Assembly: GCA_963675135.1 (NCBI GenBank)
Contig: OY776120.1
Coordinates: 26,440,001 to 26,504,000, forward strand
Direction of reading: 5' to 3'
DNA: 64,000 nucleotides
Source of the DNA: Galeopsis tetrahit
Taxonomy: Eukaryota; Streptophyta; Magnoliopsida; Lamiales; Lamiaceae
Positions 21,027-33,100 of this stretch are shown here, in pieces. Each line of letters starts with the position of its first letter. Positions within the stretch are counted from its first letter, which is position 1. Position numbers and translations under genes: made by a program. The notes below the pieces were generated by a model, which was not told where the DNA came from, ran no database searches, and saw nothing but the letters and a program-made list of their open reading frames with translations.

Positions 21027-21287
21027 TTCATTTGAGGAGAAGACTAATGTTCTTTGGTAGAGAGCAGTGGTGTAGGCTATTCTCTAAGTAGAAGAATAGT
21101 TAGTGACCTTAGTTCGAGGTGAAGATTTTGAGCTAAAGGTTGAGATTTGTGAGTGTTATCTCAAAATCTCATGTCAGTTGTATGCATAAGCTGATAAGAT
21201 GTCAGTTGATTGGGTATTAGCTGATAAGGTCATATAAGATGACTTATGCCAGATTAGATGAGTTGAAGGTTTTCAGTCAGCTAAGAT

Positions 21288-23191
21288 TAGGGGTTGTTGG
21301 GATATGAATCCTTGAAACAATGTTCTAGTTGATGAGAATAAGTTTTGATGGCCAAAAAGCAACTTAAAGTTAATGATATATGTGGTTGGAAGTCATCTTA
21401 ACTAAGTCATCTTAAGAGATATTGGAATCTGAGTTTACTGATCTTAATATGTGAATATGATATGAACTGTTAGGAACTAAGCTGATGTTTGAATTGTATA
21501 GACAACTTATATTATAAGACTTAAATGTACTCTTCTGTATATAGTTCAGTTGAAGTATATATAGGTTTTATATTTGTAAGTTTTAATTCTGTTGTAATCA
21601 GCATTGTAAAAAGTTCAGAACAGTAGATTAGAACAAGATCAGAAGACTAAGGAAGACTCAGAAGGATAAGAAGACTACTCAGAATAAGAAGAGTAATCTT
21701 AGAAGAATTGAAAGGAAGCACAAAAGTATTCTGAAGAAGCTCAGCACAGAAGATGAGAATTGTGCTGAGTCAGAGTAAGAACAGTAAAATAGAAGAAGAG
21801 TAATTTTACTGTGCTAGGAGCAGAATAAGTTTGGAAAACTTATTAGTTGGAATGTAACTGAATATATTTGAAGATATGCTGACTTGGAATAAAAAAGAAG
21901 TTACAAAGTCGGTTACAAAAAGGATAAGTTACAAAAACAATTTTAGAGTTAGTTGAGAGTTAGTTTCACAAACTGCTAACTGTCATACTAAAGTCTAGAA
22001 ATACTGTGTGATCTTCTACTTGAAAAGACTACTGATCTAAAAGCATTTGAGAGCAATCATAGAGTATTCAAGTATTCAAGAACTCGTAGAGTGAAAGGAG
22101 ATCAAAGAAGAGAAGAAGCCACTGTATTGAATTGAAGAATCAAAGGCTACTACTTAGAGAAGTTTTACTTTACATTTTAGTTTGTGATTTCTGTAACAAG
22201 TGTGCTAGTTACTTGTAGAATTACTAGTAGATCGAAGATACACTTGGAAGTGTAATCGAAAAGATCAAAGTCTTAATCTTGGGACTTTAAACCACAAGAA
22301 ACTCAAGAAGGAGTTAATAAAATATCACAACTGGGTTTGTGAGAGTGGATGTAGACATTTGTCGAACCACTATAAATCTTGTGTGTTGATTTACTTTCTG
22401 TTTTGATATTTGGTTAATATTCTTGATAATAAGAACAGTAAAGTTTACACATATTAAAGTTCAAAATTAAAGTTGAGTATAAAACTTAAAGGTTCACATT
22501 AAACTGAAAAGTACTGAACTGATCTTGTATAAGAACAGTACTAATCAGAACACTATTCCGCATTGTAAACTCTGATATTTTGAAAGATTTTAAAAAGTCT
22601 ATTCACCCCTCCCCTCTAGACTTTTTTTAGCTTAATCAATCTTAACTCAATTTGGGACCAACAGGGGTGGTTCGGTACGTATACTGAACCATATTGTACC
22701 ATACCGATATCATACCGAAAATTTCGATATTGAAAATATTGATACCATTATCATACCGAAAATTTGGTATGAAAACTCTCTTACCGAATGTCGTACCAAA
22801 TTTAATCGAATGTCGTACCGAAAATTCGGTATGTCGTACCATACCGAATTTTCGGTTCATACAGAAATAACGATATGCCGAATCATACTGTAATGTCGGT
22901 ATACCGAATCATATCGAAATATTGATATACCGTTCATACCGAATCATACCTAAGTTTTTTTGTTATTTGTTTAATTTTTTTTTATTTAATTAATAATTGT
23001 AATATTATAAATTATATTATAAAAATATTATTTTATTAATGTTTCAGAATTTCGTATACCGAAATTATCAAAATTTTCGGTATATACCGAAATACCGCAG
23101 TATGACCATTTTTCATATCGTTATCATTATCGATATTTTTCGGTACGATAAGTCCGGTATACAAAAATTTAGGTATATTTTCCCACCCCTA
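21288..23191. mobile_element. hAT-type MITE with TACCGAA repeats, split by a SIRE solo LTR
   Basis: The MITE begins TAGGGGT (21288-21294), is interrupted by the solo LTR at 21295-22663, and continues from GGGGTGGTTCGG (22664) to CCACCCCTA (23191). Its termini are inverted copies of TAGGGGTGG. The flanks GCTAAGAT (21280-21287) and GCTGAGAT (23192-23199) form an 8-bp target duplication with one mismatch, as expected for hAT. The interior is packed with TACCGAA, TTCGGTA and GGTATACCG words, probable transposase-binding repeats. No coding capacity. Confidence 0.8.
21295..22663 (+). repeat. Solo LTR of a SIRE-type element (1369 bp)
   Basis: Starts TGTTGGGATATGAATCC and ends TTGGGACCAACA, with a perfect 5-bp target duplication GGGGT (21290-21294 and 22664-22668). 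No internal sequence remains, as expected after LTR-LTR recombination. The TATA octamer of relatives is altered to TAGAAATA near 21994. The terminal C-loop hairpin is well preserved at 22592-22627. Confidence 0.9.
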
Positions 23192-23710
23192 GCTGAGATG
23201 AAGTCGCTTAGAGTCAGCTAAATTGGTCATATAAGAAGGGTTGGATCATCAAGGGTTGATGTCTATCAGCGGAGTCAGTCTTTTGACAAGGATCATATGA
23301 GTTGTATCAGATGAGGGGAGTCACCTAATTTCTGGACAAGTCTTCTGAGGAGCCGTTACAAGCAGTTTCAAGTAACAAGGAGAATATCTACCATTCGATT
23401 GAGCTCTAACTTAGCTCATGGATTGTTACAACGATTGACAAGCGGTGTTACCTACTTAACTGTCGTCTTAACTGCTGCAACCACCATGATAGTATATAAA
23501 CACTTGTAGTTGTACATTGCAAATGTTACGTTCATCTTTGAGTTGTGTGAGATCACGAGTGAAGTGAGGTATATCCTATTTCGAGTGATTGGGTGTGTAA
23601 ACATTTTTTATCAATCAAAGTTGAGTCGTTTGGTGCAGTGGATGTAGATCATCTTGATCAAATCATTTAAATTCTTGGGTGTTGTTTTACTTGTTGATTC
23701 TTTTAAGAGC

Positions 23711-24163
23711 ACTTTCTTAGTTGTTGGGTTATTATCTATTTTTGATTTCTACGTGGACTTGAGATTTCATAACTCGATTTCTTGACAGGGCAATAACGAA
23801 CCGTCACTGAGGCAGAGTGGTGTAAATCACCATAATTATAATACCCGTGAAATCATTTTCAACCAATTCACATTTTTAAAACGGACAGCAGCACATAACT
23901 CATTTTAAATATATAGAGTTGAATTAAAGGTGCCGATTGCTTTTGCACGAATCTTAAATCTATACCAATTAATATTAATATGACTTAAATATGACTTGTC
24001 CCCCGTCAAATTATATATATATATTGGGTGGTAAAAAAAAAAATATTATACAGTCTTGTAATTGTAACTATAAATATGGTAGATATCTTTATAAGCTGCA
24101 GACAGAGGGTTCTTAATTTCCTTTGTTTTCGTTTCAAGAATTATACTATTAAATTACTAGAAA
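23711..24163 (+). promoter_or_regulatory. Upstream region of the patatin-like gene
   Basis: About 450 bp between the LTR end of element C and the start codon. TATAAATA at 24069-24076 lies 88 bp upstream of the ATG, a plausible core promoter. No other gene is present. The retroelement LTR points the same way as the gene, so a contribution to transcription is possible but not shown. Confidence 0.6.
24069..24076 (+). promoter_or_regulatory. Putative TATA box of the patatin-like gene
   Basis: TATAAATA, 88 bp upstream of the chosen ATG (24164). The position suits a short 5' leader. Confidence 0.6.
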
Positions 24164-27100
24164 ATGGAGAAAAGAGTTTTGTTTATAGCCCTGATCAGTT
24201 TGGTATTATTCCCAATTTCAATTAGAGGTCAAACAAAAGGAAAAATAGTGACAGTATTGAGTATTGATGGAGGCGGGGTTAGAGGCATCATTCCTGCTAC
24301 AATTCTAGCCCATTTGGAATCCAAACTCCAGGTATCTTTATTTGGATTTTGTGATATACAACATTGTCCTGTGCAATGTAACTGCACGATCGATCAGTAT
24401 TTGAATCCGTACAATTATATTGCACACGAGGGGATTTAATTAATTTAATGTACTTATGTATACATATAAGGTGACAATTATATATATTGATATGCATAGG
24501 GATATTATTGCAGCAAATAGATGGTGGAGAAGCAAGAATTGCAGATTATTTTGATGTAATAGCGGGAACAAGCACCGGGGGTCTGATTGCCACCATGCTC
24601 ACTGCCCCTGCACCTAATGGCCGCCCTTTGTACCCCGCTAAAAATATTACTGCCTTTTACTTAGAGCATGGCCCCAGAATTTTCCCAGAATCCAGGTTTA
24701 ATTTCCACCCTTTATTTCTCTAATTTTTTATCTTTTTGGACGAATTAGGCTATCAGGAGAGTTGTCTAGTCAACTTCTCTGAGTATGTATAACTTTGATT
24801 AGATAATCAAACTACTGAGAACTATAAAGTAATCAGTTGAATAACTATTTAAGTAAGTTATATGTGCGGAATTATGGTTGACCCTTTATATTTAAACTCC
24901 TTTATGTTCTGAAAAACTTTCTTAACACTTAACAGTTTTCAAGGGACTTGTCTCAAATCTGTTTTGCACAGTTTATGGAATATATCTTTTGAAGACCAAC
25001 TTTATGTGCAGTGTATGAATGTGTTACTTGTATGAAATGACAGTAAGTAAATAACACAGTGATTTATAGTGGTTCAGAGACTCAAGTTCCTACATCCACT
25101 TTCCTGATTTAACAGGATAATTCCTTCACTTGGAATTAACTTGTTTTATAGTGCCAAGGTGCACTAATCAACCACACTACTCCTTAGTGCCTTAATCCCT
25201 AGGAATTCTGAGTCCTAGTACTCACTCAACTCGAACTAAACTGTTCTTCTCTTGACAGTTCTAGTTCTCACACTTCTACAACAACACTTCTAACTTTCCT
25301 TGAAAGGTTTAAGGGTTGAGGTTGGTTCCAACTAGGTGAGATATCCTTTACAATGATGTACTGTATGAGGATAGAATATTTCTCTAAGCTTGATTGATAT
25401 ACAATGAGATTCAGCTTAGATGGGTACTGAAGTGTTTAGGAAACTAAAAATGAAGTATTCTTGTTAGAGCTTGAAAGCTTTTATGCTAGAGAGCTTGTAG
25501 TTTCCTTGACTAGTTGGATGCTTTCAATGGTTTCCAAACTCCAGTATTTATAGAGCAAAGTGAGGATATGTCTGTTGGAGAGACAACCTCAAATTGTATA
25601 TTTTCATCTTCTTTGGACTTTGCATCTTGAGGAAAGATTCTGTGAAAGTGACATGTCTTTATCATGGGAAGTAAACGGCTAGAGCTCTTTGTCTTGATTT
25701 GTTTGCACTCTTCCCAATGTCTGAGTTGCATCTTCAGCAATCAATTTAGAAGACATTCTTCCTGAAGCTTGAATCACGATTAAGGACAACATTCCTTATC
25801 ATCAGGACAAATCTGTGCTCACACTTATCTCTTCAGCTGACTTGGCTTATCAGCAGTGTAGGCTAGCTTTTTCAGTTGAGTTGGCTTCTCATCTTCACTG
25901 AATCAAACTTAGGTTGATCTTTGATGCACATCTTCCATATCAGTGATGTTGACTCCTATCAGCATAGTTGTCTCTTTACTTAGACTATATTTGAACTCTT
26001 CTGGTTTAGTGTGCTGATATACTATGCTGATCTTCTCTTCTGATCTTGATGGAGTTCTTATTAGTAGACTTAATCCAACAGATGTGATCTACTGAACATT
26101 GGACTATTAGAGAGGTTGACTCTTCTAATCTTCTCTTCTGATTTTGCTATCAGTAGTGTTGAACTCTTCTGATCTTGTCTTATCAACAGGGTTGTAGTCT
26201 TCTGATTCTGAGCCTAAGGGAACTTGATCTATGTGATCTTGGGGTGTAAGTGAGTCGAGCCTACTCGCGAGCTACTCGTGCTCGACTCGGAAAAAGATCG
26301 AAATCGACTCGAAGTTAATCGAGTCGAGTTTCGAGCTACTTGAGTAGCTACCGAGTTCGAGTTCATAAATACTCGGCTCGAAAGGCTCGCGAGCCTAATC
26401 GAGCTTGAACAATATTTACTATTTTGCCATTAATATAAAATTTATATTTATATACGAGTAATCGAGTCGAGTCAAGGCGAGTCGAGCTCAAGTTTATTTT
26501 AGAAAAAAATATGTTTTAAAATTAATTTTGAAAATTATATAGGTAATCGAATCGAGCCGAGCTCGAGTTTATTGAGTTTCTTATCGAGTCGAGCTCAATC
26601 TTTAAAATTTTAGACTCGACTGAGTCGAGTCGAGTCGAGTTTCGAGCTTCGAGTATAACAATCGAGTCGAGTTTCGAGCTCAGCACTACTCGACTCGACT
26701 CGTTTACACCCCTAATGTGATCTTCTAAGCTTGTGTTCCCCCTCAACTTATGCATCTTAACATCAGCTGTTCAACTAACCTGATCTATATGTTCCAACAT
26801 TCCTGAAACATACTTAGTAAATTTGACTTATCTATCTTGACATATCATGGTTTTGATATCTTAATCAAAATCTCATTTTATTCCTAACATTCAATCTTAA
26901 TTAAATTGATATTTTATCAATATACAAAACACAACAGTTTGTCAAAATAGAAAGCAATAATTTTCCTGTTAAAATTACATTTTAAAAATAGAAACTTTTA
27001 TTTTATCTTTTCCATTCAAAATTTTAAATTGCAATAACTTTTTCATTTTAAGTCCGTTTTCAACACATAATATTTTTAATTAAAGGTTTCTTTTCCAATT

Positions 27101-30100
27101 TTAAATTTTACATCCACATTACATGTGTAAATATAAATATGAATTTATTTTGATTTAAAATGTATTTTTTATCTGTAGATATATCCCACATATTTGTTCA
27201 CATAAAATTATTATAGTATACTAATCGTGCATGAAAATTTTCTAGTTGTATTAAAAAGAGAATTAATATAGTAGTATTAAAATAGGGGCTAGTCTTAGTG
27301 AGACCGTCTCACAGAATGAGATTCGTGAGACGGGTCTCTCTTAACCCTCATATAAAAAGTGATAATGTTTGACCAAAAATACCCCTATCGTTAAGTTTTT
27401 ATCGAAAAAAAATTTGTTAAAAAAAAGTAAAAAATTGTAATTTTCAACAATAAATGGTCGACCATAAACACTCTCATTGACAACAATTTGTCGATGAGAG
27501 TGTTTACAATCGACCCTTTATTATCGAATTTAAAAAAAATCGAGGAGATAAAATGCAAACCTGCGAAGAGGAAGAGAAATCGACGGATAGGGCGGCCGTG
27601 AGCATTGGGGTCGGGGAGGTGGAAGGGGGCGGTCGTTGGGTCGAAAAAAGAAAAAAAAAACGCACCTGGGCACTACGGTGTTGGCGGCCTGGGCATCGCG
27701 GTGCGGGTGGGTTGCACATAAAAAAAAAAGGGATGGGGAAGGCGGCGGCGCGACGAACATGGGCGGTGGAATTAGGGAAGGAGAGGATTTTAGGGGGTGT
27801 ATTTACTATGGAGAGTTTAAAAGAGATAAGGATAATTTAGATAATTTGGAGGGAGTGTATTTATAATTTATGGGAGTAGTATTTTTTTTTCAAAAATCGA
27901 CGGTGACTCGGTTATAATTTTATTAATTTGTGTAAATTAATAGAAGGGTATTATAGTTATTTAATGTTTAATTTTTTTTAAAAAAAATTTAGGGGTGAAG
28001 TCATAATAAAAAGGGCATTTAAGCCGTGGCCCTTTTATAGATGCACAACTATCATCTTCTCTTTAAAACTCTCCTTAATAAATACATTCCACCTAAAAAA
28101 TTCTAACCTTAATTATTTATTTCTCCTCTGTCTCATTTCTCTCTTCTTAGCCGCCACCCGTCGGCCATCTCTCTCTCCCTTTTTTTTCAGCTTTTTTTTA
28201 ACCTCCCCCTCCTTTCTTCCTCCACCCCACTCACCAACGCCGGCCTACCCCACTATGTCGTCATGCGCCGCCCATCTTCCTTCTTCCTCATCTCCATCTC
28301 CCTTTCCCTTTTTTTCCTGCGTTTTTTTTAACCTCCCCCTCCCTTCTTCCTCATTTCTCCACCCCACTCACCGGCGTCGGCCCCCACTGCACGAACCCTC
28401 CTTAGATGTCGAACATATATATTTCCCACCCATCCCTTTTTTTCTTTTTGAATTACATTAAATACCCATCCCTTTTCCCCTCCCCATGACTCGAACCCAG
28501 GATCTAAAGCCTAGGTAGTGGTGCTCTAACCACTTGAGCTATCCAACTTCGTTCCACCCCTTTCTTTCTGCGTTCGAGTTTTTGATAGTTTTTTTTTAAT
28601 TCTCGATAAATCAGCGTCGAGGGATTCTGCAAGGGATATATATTGCAAATTGCCGAGAGAATAAACCCTCGCTATTTGCCGAGGGCAGGAATCCCTCGAT
28701 AAATAATGAGTGATTTTGCGAAGGATAGATTAAAAAAGGCCGAGGGATTAAACCCTCGCCGAGGGCTAAAATCCCTCACTAAATGCCGACGGCCATCGTG
28801 CATTCCCTCGGTGAAAATTTACCAGAGGAAGGTATTGGTGAGTGTTGTGTTCCCTCACTAAATCCCGCATTTCGTTTTTTAGTGAGGGTTTTTCCCTCAC
28901 TAAATCCCGCAAAATTGAATATTTTTTGTTGTGATATTTCCCACCCACCCCTTTCTTTTCACGTTCAATTTTTTTTTTTTATATTTTTTTCAATTCTCGA
29001 TAAAAAATATACACTATTATCAACCACAGTTTGTCGACAGTGGTGTATAAAAAATATGTATTTTTAGATTTTTTATAAGACTTTGACATTGTTTGAGTGG
29101 AGTTGGTGGGAGGCGGCAGCTGTATGGTGTTATGATTAGAGTTTGAATATTGGAGAAGGAGCGTATCTACTAGGGGATATTTTACTAAAATAACCGTTTA
29201 AATATTTTACATGTATATTAAATTAATAGGATCGGGAAGACGACAATTGAAATATATTTAATTATATATAAATAATATGTTGTGTAAACATGACATCTAA
29301 TCGACTCAACAATTTTAATACTCTTTTCATCCCATAATTGTTTGCACTCTTTCCTTATTCGTCTATTTCATAATTGTTTGCACATTTTAAAAAGGAAACA
29401 TTTTCATAAACCCTACCCTCACACATTTACCTAAAATGTCACTACTTTTACCCTCGATCCAATCATTATTTTACTTTATTCATAAAAAATTACAAAATTA
29501 CCCTTCAACACTCCACTCCTTACACTTTTTTCTTAGTTAGTGTGCGCACAAAGTGGTGCAAAAATACTGAGGCTGTTCGAATTAATATCCGCTTTCACTT
29601 GTTAAAACATTTTTAGTGTTCCCATTAAAGATTATACTCGTCTACTACTTATGAAAAACCTTTGCAAATCATTTTATACATGATCAGCTGACTTGATGCA
29701 ACTAATACATATGACTTTTTAAAACAGACCGAACTCTTGACTCCAGTGTCAGATTTTATGTTTTCGGACTCAGTTGGTAAATAAGAAAAAAAAAATGATA
29801 TCAACTGATACAAAACGTTCTTTAAAACATTGTTATGCAATATGTAAACATGCATGCTAAAGCAGTAAATAACACCATATTTTATAGTGGTTCGAACCTC
29901 CTTATCCTACATCAACTCTCACCGCTCAGCTGTGATATTAATCCCTTCCAAGGGCTTGTAATATTTAACTTGACAAGAGTAACACGTTTTGCTATTTTAT
30001 AGTCCCAAGAGAAGACTTTGGATCCTTTGATAACATTCTTGTTGCACTCGATCCCACTAGTCATTGTGAGGAACTAGGACTCTTATAGTGATTAACAGTA

Positions 30101-33100
30101 ACTTGGCTTCTAAGGGTTTATGATAGAAGGTGGGTTCGTGTATGTGGACTAGGTGAGAATTTCCCTCTATTTTAGCCTTAAGCTAGGATTGAGAAATTCT
30201 CTCTAAGCTTGGAATATATATGAATGACAATTCTAGCTAGTGAGTATGAGTTCACTCACTGTTTGGAAGATGATGTTTATTGGATTTTCAATGAAGTTCT
30301 TCTTGAGCTCTTCTGATTGATGAACACTTAAGAACATTTGATCAACCTTTGCATCCCTTCACTCATGCGTGAGATATGAATCTGAACTCATATATATAGT
30401 GTAATATTTGAATGTTACCGTTGGGACACAATCAAATCTTCCACTATTTCAGGAATCACAGTCTTCCAGATTGATGCTATTGAAGATTATCGTTGCCTAG
30501 TAATATTCAATGTAGCATTAACTTTCCATTCTTGAGTCTTGTGTCGTGTCAGCTTTTAGGTGTTTGTTGTCGTCTTTCTATTGGTCCACGCCAGCTCTGA
30601 TTAGACTCTCAAATACATAAGAACAAACCGAGTCAGCTGATCTTGAGTTCTATTCTTATGATCTTGACACTTAGGTTTCTGATTGTTTCCCCAGTTGTAT
30701 GAACCTTGACTTTCTAGTTACCAGATTGGTCCTCAACTGTGTTTGGTTCCTCAACTGATGAGACCTCAGCTGGATCAGTCGAGTTCCCCCTCGACTGATT
30801 CCCCTCTTCTGGTCTTGGTATTCTCTTCTCTTCTTGAGCATTAACATGTTTCTCCATTACATCAGCTCGGTTCCCCCTCTACTGATGCTGACCAAAACCT
30901 ATCTATTACAAGATGAACAATAAAACTGTCTATACAATACAACTTATCCTATTACAAGCTGATTTGGTTTATCAATACAAAATATAAGGGATATCAATGG
31001 CCCTGGCTATATACCCCTCCAACTTTGTTAAATATACTCCCCCGATTTTCGTACCCCCCCTAAAATATCATACGTTAGATGTACCCCCTATAAAATACCT
31101 AATTTACCCTTATAAATACACTCCACCTATTAAATCATAAACCCTAATTCTTTCTTCTTCCTCCTCCCAGCACTCCACACCTCTTCTTCTTCCTCCCAAA
31201 TTGTCGCCTCCACCTCCAGTGTAGTTTACCTCCCTCGTCGTCGCCCCCTTCCTCGCTGCGTGCTGCCGAAGGTAGTTTTTTTTTTCTTATTTTCTGTTCA
31301 GGCGACGCGGCGGCACCCCCTTGCCCAGCATCGCCCACCACTCTCTCTTCCACCCGCACGCCGCTCGCCGCCTTCCTCCTGCACGCGCCGCTCGTCGCTG
31401 TCGAGCAGGTAAGCTTAGGGTTTTTTTTTTTTTAAATTTCTGTTGTGCGGCGACGCCGCCGCCTCCCTCCCACGGCAACCTCCTCCCACACTCTCACGGC
31501 GGCCCCCCCTCCCTTTTTTCCCTTTTTTGCGATTTGTCTAGTCACTTTTTATTTTCCAATTTTCGACAACTCTTGGCCGATATTATACACTCTCGTTGAC
31601 AAATTGTTGTCGAAGATAGTGTATATTATCGATCAAGAGTTTTTCAAAAAAAACTCGTCGCTGTCGAGCAGGTAAGCTTAGGGTTTTTTTTTAAAAAAAT
31701 TTCTGTTGTGCGGCAACGCCGCCGCCTCCCTCCCACGGCAACCTCCTCCCACACTCTCACGGCGGCCCCCCTCCCTTTTTTCCCTTTTTTGCGATTTGTC
31801 CAGTCACTTTTTATTTTCCAATTTTCGACAACTTTTGGCCGATATTATACACTCTCGTTGACAAATTGTTGTCGAAGTTAGTGTATATTATCGATCAAGA
31901 GTTTTTCTAAAAAAAAAATACATTTTCGACACAGGTTTATCGACGAGAAACACTCTTGTCGATAAACCAGTGTCGACACGAGTGTTTTCGTCGATAAACC
32001 AGTGTCGAAAATGTATTTTTTTTTAAAAAATTCTAAGCTTTTTTTTTTACTCTTTAAATTAGGATTAGGTTTAGGGATTAAAAGTGGAGGGGAGTGTATT
32101 TATCATGAACATTTTAGTGTTTTTAGTGTAAGGGGTAGTTTAGGTATTTTACATGAATATTAAATTAATAAATGTGGAGGGGGAGTATACTTAACAAAGC
32201 TGGAGGGGTATATAGCCAAGGCCATATCAATATCTCAACAGACATGGGTTTTAATGTATGAATTGTTTATTTTTTGTATATTGTTTACTAAGGGTCCAGC
32301 GGGGGCAGTGGGTGTATCTTAGATGTTGACGGTGTATCATTTCTGTTGAACGCTACTCTTAGATGAATGACACACACATGTATATATGTTATGAGGCGTG
32401 CGATTAATTGATTATAACCATCTATCTATTTGATCGATCTCTTTAGATGTCTTACAGTTATGTATTGAAAACGCGACCAGTCAACTTACGGGTCTTCCTT
32501 GAATGGCTGAACCTAATCCTAGGGTCTTAGTTCCTCCTAAAAAATCGAACTCCTGACCTCCAAATTTAGGTAGAAATTTATTGCAATTCCTACCTAACCT
32601 GGAGGTGAGTGGTTCGATTCTGGGGAGAGTGGGCTCCAGCAACAATATGTAACTAGAAATCAATGACCATCCATCCATACATGATATATGCATGCATGAG
32701 CAGAGTAATCGTATATAATTAAATTTAATTATGAATCACTGATTATATCTATGTTGGAAATATATATTAGTCGGAGTAATTTTGTGAGAAGGATCACAAA
32801 TATATTTGGGGGGCCAAAGTACAATGGGAAGTACCTGAAATCACTTGTAGAGAGAATCTTGGGGAATCTGACGATGAGCCAGACATTGACGAATGTTGTC
32901 ATTCCAACGTTTGATCTCAAGCGCCTTCAACCTGTTATCTTCACCACCAAAGATGTACGTAACAATTTATTCATTAATTTAATTTCCCATTCATGCATCT
33001 ACAGGTCATGATTATGGTAATATATTAAACTGCAGGGAAGAGCTAATGTATCAAAGAATGCTCTGCTATCAGATGTGTGTTTGGGCACCTCTGCAGCTCC

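Larger units (their letters stand above)
17147..23710 (+). mobile_element. Degenerate Tork-type copia element C
   Basis: Two related LTRs bracket a decayed pol. The 5' LTR (about 17147-17769) and the 3' LTR (about 21145-21287 plus 23192-23710) share long stretches such as CAGTCTTTTGACAAGGAT and GAGTTGTGTGAGATCACG. The 3' LTR is split by a nested MITE and solo LTR. Gag and the primer-binding site are missing between the 5' LTR and pol. Many stops and frameshifts show that this is much older than element B. Its 3' LTR ends about 450 bp upstream of the patatin-like start codon. Confidence 0.75.
21145..23710 (+). repeat. 3' LTR of element C, split by a MITE and a SIRE LTR
   Basis: The first part runs from TGTTATCTCAAAATC (about 21145) to 21287, and the second from 23192 to about 23710, ending TTTTAAGAGCA. 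Removing 21288-23191 together with one copy of the imperfect 8-bp duplication restores the order seen in the 5' LTR. Confidence 0.75.
28040..29235 (+). mobile_element. Second GC-rich inverted-repeat-type element in intron 2
   Basis: Starts in AAATACATTCCACC-type sequence and has a C/T-rich core in which about 130 bp are tandemly duplicated (about 28180-28310 and 28310-28395). It then contains a tRNA-like block, a CCGAGGG palindrome cluster and a hairpin at about 29009-29048, ending near TTTTACATGTATATTAAAT. The right end resembles the element at 30999-32223. Boundaries are approximate and no target duplication was found. Confidence 0.4.

Noticed and set aside
24164..24439. Patatin-like ORF as a 91-codon truncated pseudogene
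   Set aside because: The ORF reads through a GT donor at 24332; splicing to 24514 and on gives a full-length protein with all catalytic residues.
27504..27866. Overlapping GC-rich ORFs on both strands
   Set aside because: They are low-complexity, Arg/Gly/Pro-rich, lie in intron 2 inside an inverted-repeat element, and have no recognisable domain.
28255..28461. Ser/Pro/Phe-rich ORF
   Set aside because: Encoded by a C/T-rich tandem duplication; no start context or homology. Treated as part of the GC-rich element.
31144..31675. Several 60-90 codon ORFs on both strands
   Set aside because: They come from the GC-rich core of the foldback element; the second tandem copy does not keep the frames.
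29085..32245. GACAT at 29080 as target-duplication partner of the LTR ending at 32240
   Set aside because: The base sequence after it (TGTTTGAGTGG) belongs to the neighbouring GC-rich element and not to the LTR; a 5-bp match is likely chance.
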